Source: Pisaster brevispinus (taxonomy: Eukaryota > Echinodermata > Asteroidea > Forcipulatida > Asteriidae). From it: a stretch of DNA of 64,000 nt. Where the stretch lies: positions 5,422,958-5,486,957 of the forward strand of contig JAMKCF010000003.1 of NCBI GenBank assembly GCA_023634235.1, in the 5' to 3' direction. The position numbers were made by a program, and so were the translations under genes. How positions within the stretch are numbered: position 1 is the stretch's first letter; each line of letters opens with the position of its first letter. This document shows, one piece after another, positions 58,371 to 64,000 of the stretch. Below the pieces are notes generated by a model that saw only the letters and a program-made list of their open reading frames with translations, ran no database searches and was not told the DNA's origin.

Positions 58371-60189
58371 ACCCTCAAGCACAACCTCAGACATACATGG
58401 AGTATGGCATAATTCTGCTTTGTATTGAAACAGTGCACCAGTGGTCAGTGTGTGCAAGATTCTGATGGGTTAGTTGCTAGTTAACATTTCTGGGAGTACG
58501 CAATATTGGATTTTAAAGACATCTCAACACAACCCTTTATTAAACTGCAAACAAGGACAGCATATTTTAGTTTCAAATTCTAAAACCAAATCTCTGTTAA
58601 ATACAAAAAGTAAATTTAACAAACAAAGTGAATGCATTAGATGTTTTATCATGGAAGCAAAAGAAGATTTAAAAAAAAAGAGAACAGGATCAAGTAATAC
58701 CATATTTAACCCTTTCTTAAAAAATATTAGTTCAATTCTGTTTTTCAATTCTCACTTTACAATTATTCACAATAATACAATATGCAAATTATACGGGTTT
58801 TTAAATAACATATATATGCATTGCAGTATATAGATTGTTTTTACAAATTTGTATAACCTTTGATTAAATCAAAAGTTAAAACGGGTCATCTTGCTCATTA
58901 ATTTCCGTGTAGGACCCAAATCAAACTAAGTAGTCTGAACACCACACTTTCAAATTTTGAGGGAATAGCTGGGAACCTGTTTCTACAGCAGTTTGGTACA
59001 AGACGTTGTGTTACCAATGAAATGAACTTAGTGTGGATAATAATAACAGACATTATCAAAGTGCCTTACACTATTACTACCTCTGTTTATTGGGACTTAA
59101 GCATTCCTCAGACCAACTCAACTCCTTTGGAGTATGCAGCACCACGTATGACCTTACTTCATGGATGATAATCATGTAAGAACACCTTGCACCAAGACCA
59201 ATTTTGGGTGGAATTCCCGACTGAAATTCCAAAAAACACTTCCCCAAGATTTGGAAAGCAACTAGTACACTGTACTTTTTAAATACACCCTAAACGGGAC
59301 AATCTCTCAGAAGGATTGGGACTTCAACGTACATCACAACATGGTTTTAAACTATTGTATTATTTAGTTTTTAGCATATTACCGACTGTTTAACCAGTCA
59401 TCTAAATAAGCATGAATAACAATAAGGACAGCAGTCTTTTTTTTTTTTACTGAGGCAACTCCAAGGTTTACTCATTGCTGGACTCGGTAAACTAGATTAA
59501 TAAATGTCGTTCGTTACTTGAAAGTTGAAGTTTGTTATTATTAACCCTCCTACTGTCTGGCTACTCAACATCGTTCACAGTGTTTTTCAATAAACTACAA
59601 CAGCCTGCAATGTGATGTCATGTAGGGAATGCATCTTCAATGTAATCGTGTCCACAGTAAGTTCTGTGCACACCATTGTGCCAGCATACACGACTCGAGC
59701 AGTTGAATGGTTTCAGTTGGTTAACTCACTGGAAAATGTCACTAAGCGTAGGAGAGTTAATAGCAATCCCAATCAAGTCACAAGTTAATATCAAGTCACA
59801 AAGAGTCATAAAATTGGATTTCTGATCATTATGATCAATGTTACACGAGTATCTGTGGGATGGTCAGTATTTTTGAATGCATGAGGGCGCTTCCAGCAAC
59901 GATTCATCACTTCCGGGTGTTTTCATCTGCGAGCACGCACCATCTGTCAGCCGCTACCATTGTTAATGTCAGAATTGTTTAGGGTACAAAGTACACTCCA
60001 GCTAGCTCTGTCTGCACTCTGATTAATATCAGTCATTTGAAAATTCTTCACAAATGTTTGGAGGGGATTTGAGATCAAGGTAATATTGACCAATGTCAAA
60101 GTTGAATCTGTACCACCATGGAAGTTACTTGCAGCGCCCTCAGGCGGTCAAATTTACAGACCCAATGCCCAATTTAAATCTAAGATGAT

Positions 60190-63100
60190 TTATTTGAATC
60201 TCGGTCCAGCAGTTGAGAAGAGAAGCTGCTGTTTCTTCTTGCCCTTCTTTCCTCTCTTTCCGGATCCAGGAGACGAAGTGATGTCATCATCTGCAGATGA
60301 GGGGGAAAAAAACTGTGGTCAGGTTTTTTTTTAAACTTCACTTTTGGCTCAGAGTGGCTGAGCAATACAGGGTGTGTTCGATTAGCTTCCCTGGGTTGAC
60401 CCACGTCTGACCCCAGTGCGTTCAAGTAGCGTTGACTTCATAATTGTGGCTCACCTGGGTCAGACCCCCAAAAACCTGCTTGTGGAGCGGGTTACTTGGG
60501 GCTGACCCAGGTGCATGACGTCATGATGTCATGACGTCAATGGCGGCAGGCCACCATTTTGTTTGTAATTCAGCGGGACACTCTCAGGAAGTTTGAGGCA
60601 CATTTTCACCCTTAAAACAGCAACTTTGTGAGCATCAAGTATTTTGTTATTCGCAGATGCAAACTTTTGTAACATAATTTAACCCTGCAGTTTTACCATG
60701 AGAATAATTAATTTACGATCTTTTCATGAATCCGCGAAAAATTTCAGACGTAATACACACTATGAAAGTATTTCTGGTCGGCTGTCCCAAGATGCATTTG
60801 TATGAATGCTGGGGGAAGTTGGCGTTTGATTAGCAGAGCTACCAACACTTGCATCTCGAAATCAGGGAGATTTTGTCCAACAATCAGGGAGATATTTAGA
60901 ATTACATTCAACATAATAGGGAAAACGTTTCCATAATCAGGGAGATTTCCAAGTTTGCTCATCAGAACATGGAAAGATTGGTTGATTTTCAGGAAGTTTT
61001 CTGCAGAATCAGGGAGAGTTGGCAGCTCTGAGTTAGCTCTTGTTGGGAGCTCTCCCAGATGAGCACACCTGAGGGTCGACTCGGGCAAACTAAACAAACG
61101 CATCCTCACTGGCACCATGTTAAAGTACTGTGCAATATGATATGAGTTGGTGTACACAGTCTCTTGTAATTTCTTGTACCTAGACTTGAAGGTGTAGAGT
61201 TTAATACTGACCTGTCTTACGGGCAGCAGCCTCCATAGCAGCCTTGTCTAATGCAGCTTGTATAGCATCACTGAAAGCATCTTTATACTGTGGTACGGGG
61301 GCGTAGTCTTCATTAGAGCTATCATCACTGCCATCTGGCCCTGCAATCATAAATCATCAAAACAGATTCAAGTTTATTGTCACTAAGCTACTCCCACTGC
61401 ATTCAATTCAATGAGAAGGTAGTGCATTCTGCTCTACCAGCCAGGCTCCTAGTGGATGATACCCATGCCTACATCCTTACGGACTGTGAAGGGAGTAACC
61501 CTGTTTCAACCCCAGGAGTAAGTAGTAATGTGCCCCTGGTGACAGTTGATTTGGCTCAACAGCCCAAATCAGTTGAGTGTAGTCCTCACCTTGAAGTGGC
61601 CGTCCGGCCTTGTGATGTTAGGCAAAACAAATAAAACAAAAAAGGACTTTATGCATTTGAAGTCATCAAGCTGATGTCGTCAAGGTAAAAACGATGAGGA
61701 AACAATGGAAACACACATCTTTGTACAGAGCATCATCTTCAATCCGTCAAAATTCAATGCAACTTCAGAGCTCTCAATAGCACATAATACTAACTAAAAA
61801 CCTTGGAAACAAATTGACAGGAAGGTCACGTACCTGTGACAGACGGTTTACGGATTCTCCTTCCATCCAGAGATTTCTCCGTCCCTCCACTGCCTGCTTT
61901 GACAATCTTAGGCCAGCTGCTGGTCTCTGGCTTGGACTTCCCTTCACGAAGCATCTACCAAACATTGCAAATAAAACGCTTAAGTCTTGTACTTCCAAGC
62001 ACTACTTTCTATTCTCGATTTCACAAAGCTTAATTTCACAAAGCACTAAGATTCATCTTAAGATGAGTTGTCAGTATGACTGTAGTGATTTGTATTGTGA
62101 CATCACACTTTACTTACCAACTACCATTGATTTGCAGTTATGATCAATCTTTAGCTCTTTGTGAAATCGGCCTCTGGGCACTAAAAGTGCATTGCAACGT
62201 TATTATATTGCACTGTACAAGAACTAGTTATTAATATTATTATACCTGTGCAAATGATCGAGAAGAGGCACCAGACTCCTCCATGCTGGCAGACGATGCC
62301 CAGCTTCCAACAACGGGCGATGGCCCACCGGTGCTGTCACCATCATGCCCATACTGACTACCTGCTGGATAACAACATTACTCAGACATTAGCTCCTTAT
62401 CACAGGCCTTTCAAAGTGCTCATTAACCCTTTACAGACCATAGAAGCAGCAAGCGGCTTGTACCAAAATGCCCAGAGTGGCCGCAAATGGCTGCAACATT
62501 TGACCAACTTTTGCTCAGACAAGAGGGTCAAAGAAAAAGTATGGGACCGAATTGACATTTTCCAATGTTTCTCATGTAAACATAGAATCTATAACTCTGA
62601 AACAAAACTATGTATTTCTGTTTCGTAACATTTTTCCTGAAAATAACAGTGCAAAAAACCAAGATTAGCAATTTCTGGGTGTATGGTGACTATAACACAG
62701 TAATGAATGGTCTCTAAAGGGTTAGTATACAACATAAATTGCCTTCTAGTTGTTAGGTGCCGTGGTGCAGCTTGCAGCAAACCATGCCACAAAAAAACAT
62801 GACAAACTCCTTCTCTTGTCAATAGCTGCACTGGGTTCTTCAACATGTACTACAAAACAAATAGGACCAACCGCTTAATGTCCCATCAGAAGAACAAAGC
62901 TTGTATGGCCGAGTAAACGATTCAAGTGCCAGGACTGGGACCCAAGCTCACTTTCCTACAACATTAGAACTTAAGTTCAGAGCACTACACTGTTTGCCCA
63001 TGCCACCCATTTTGACAATCATCTTGTTGTGTTATCGCAAAAAAAAACTACCTAAATTTTGTTATAACACCGTATCTTGCACTACAAAGGCTCAGTACAA

Positions 63101-63347
63101 AAACCTCTTACACACACATTTGGTTTTGTGAGTACAGTTAAGGGTTGGAGAATCTTACCTCCGTATCCAGCAGCCTCTTCCTGGCTGAGATTAGTAGGTG
63201 ACCCCAAGGAGGACACAGTCGAGTCTGGTGATGCAACGGCAGACGCCCTGTCTGAGGACACAGCGTAAGAAACATCTGCCGGCATCGAGTCCAACCCGAA
63301 GGTTGGGAACTGAGTGTTACTCTGCAAGGAAAACTTGGGTGTCGGAT
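60190..63347 (-). CDS. RNF10: RING finger protein 10, C-terminal part (partial)
   Basis: Minus-strand exons 63159-63347, 62246-62364, 61834-61954, 61212-61340 and 60190-60290 join in frame with GT-AG borders and give the last 219 residues; the N-terminal half with the RING lies beyond the right edge. RNF10 is a RING-type E3 ubiquitin ligase, linked in mammals to ubiquitination of small ribosomal subunit proteins. Recognised blocks: SRSFAQMLREGKSK across an exon join, SSWPKIVKAG, YAPVPQYKDAFSDAIQAALDK, and the basic tail GKKGKKKQQLLFSTAGPRFK before the stop. The 63347 border is inferred from a cag acceptor that keeps phase with an upstream exon I cannot see. AATAAA overlaps the stop codon on the minus strand; a signal further down is more likely used. 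Confidence 0.9.
60368..61100. mobile_element. Possible long TIR element in RNF10 intron
   Basis: The left end 'cagggtgtgttcgattagct' with 'cctgggttgaccc' and the right end, read inversely as 'gcgtttgtttagtttgcccg' with 'agtcgaccctcagg', are loosely similar inverted repeats. The interior has no frame. The assignment is weak. Confidence 0.3.
60516..60539. promoter_or_regulatory. Two CRE palindromes (TGACGTCA)
   Basis: TGACGTCA occurs at 60516-60523 and again at 60532-60539, with 'tgatgtca' between them, so the whole stretch is nearly palindromic. It is in the last RNF10 intron. Full CRE octamers bind CREB/ATF factors in animals, but no promoter is evident here, and the site sits inside a possible dispersed element (about 60368-61100). 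Confidence 0.4.
61413..61623 (+). repeat. Dispersed 215-bp repeat, copy 2
   Basis: It runs from gaaggtagtgcattctgctc to 'ggccgtccggccttgtga' and matches 25596-25812 with few changes. It is in an RNF10 intron, antisense to the gene. Confidence 0.7.
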
Positions 63348-64000
63348 CTGCCATTAGAAAATAAAGAAAAAAGAAATGAGTGCAATTGAGTTTGAGATAA
63401 AAATGATGGAAAATTAATAACACATGCTCTTTTGTCTTTTGGCCAAATGCCTTGCCCTTGAAGGTAGCATCTACAGCCACGGACCAGTGAAAATGTTGGT
63501 TGCAAGCTTATCAATTGATCGATTCTACTGGTAACCAGTGCATGCTCTTGATAGGATTGGTGTCAAATTCTTAGTCTCTTTTGCACAGACTATCAAACGA
63601 GCTGATCAGTTTTGAACTTGTTGAAGCCAGAGCAGTTGTGTTTTCGGTAGATCATGCAGGATTGCATTTCCAAATTCAATGGATTGTGGCAGAAAGACTT
63701 GCAAGACCTGAACACAGAAATTTTTACATCCCATTTGTTTTAAGGTTTTATCTCAAGCAATCACTTTTTGTGCATACATGGATCTGAATAATATATCGCT
63801 GGTCATTGCAAAACATTGTATCTCCTAAAATAGCAATTCTGTTATGCGCCAGTTTGAAGTTGTCAAAACGTCATATCTTGCAAAGAATAGCCTCGGATAA
63901 ACACACACAAAAAGTACTTACTGAGATACAACACTTATGCACGGAGCATTTTCATCAACAACGTTTTGTAATGACACAATGGTATTATGAACAAAGTGCA
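63348..64000. other. RNF10 intron sequence to the window edge
   Basis: No exon is visible. Blocks near 63820-63960 ('atctcctaaaatagca', 'gttatgcgccag', 'acacacaaaaag') also occur at 34995-35160 in INO80B intron 3, so part is a dispersed repeat. Confidence 0.45.

Larger units (their letters stand above)
55615..60189. other. Intergenic between SUPT4H1 and RNF10
   Basis: This contains the SUPT4H1 promoter side (CpG-containing sequence with a repeated 'acggacggac' near 55660), two SINEs (57396-57799, 58160-58370), a short repeat of 'gactcggac/gacttggac' units near 56580-56720, and otherwise AT-rich sequence. A GC-richer stretch at about 59880-59960 with 'cacttccggg' looks promoter-like, but I find no exon attached to it. 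Confidence 0.5.

Noticed and set aside
58474..58833. 119-codon Lys/Asn-rich plus-strand frame
   Set aside because: AT-rich intergenic sequence gives such frames by chance; no start context, domain or splice partner.
1..64000. CRISPR array, prokaryotic operon, phage or toxin module
   Set aside because: All supported genes have spliceosomal introns and animal orthologues; the tandem repeats lack the regular repeat-spacer pattern of CRISPR.

Overview
This is a eukaryotic (animal) nuclear window: AT-rich, with many GT-AG introns, abundant dispersed repeats and no bacterial-style gene packing. Gene content and repeat types suggest a deuterostome invertebrate. An echinoderm, perhaps a sea star, is my best guess; this is an impression from repeat families, not a proof.

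Five protein-coding genes can be assembled exon by exon with consistent splice phases. From left to right they are: a rabaptin-5 homologue (RABEP1-like, minus strand, 22 exons, 1010 aa, 9422-31914) that ends in a FYVE-type zinc finger; INO80B (plus strand, 8 exons, 360 aa, 32423-39776); RPAIN (minus strand, 7 exons, 241 aa, 42089-49145); SUPT4H1/SPT4 (minus strand, 4 exons, 115 aa, 51473-55614); and the last five coding exons of RNF10 (minus strand, 60190-63347), which continues beyond the right edge. The rabaptin and INO80B genes are divergent with 508 bp between start codons. INO80B and RPAIN converge. RPAIN, SUPT4H1 and RNF10 run head to tail. The genes do not form a pathway: they serve early endosome traffic, chromatin remodelling, RPA import, transcription elongation and ubiquitin signalling.

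The left 9 kb shows no gene I can support. The 2.3 kb between the INO80B and RPAIN stop codons holds two small unrecognised multi-exon reading frames on the minus strand, which are low-confidence models.

Much of the remainder is mobile or repetitive DNA. It includes a probable solo LTR in SUPT4H1 intron 1, two 3' ends of non-LTR retrotransposons in rabaptin introns, tRNA-derived SINEs, a five-copy family that combines terminal inverted repeats with a tRNA-like core, several foldback/MITE families, and large minisatellites. I found no defence system, CRISPR array or virus gene. The observations most worth a second look are the rabaptin-FYVE architecture, the tRNA-bearing inverted-repeat family (one copy reaches an RPAIN splice donor), and the unassigned small frames.
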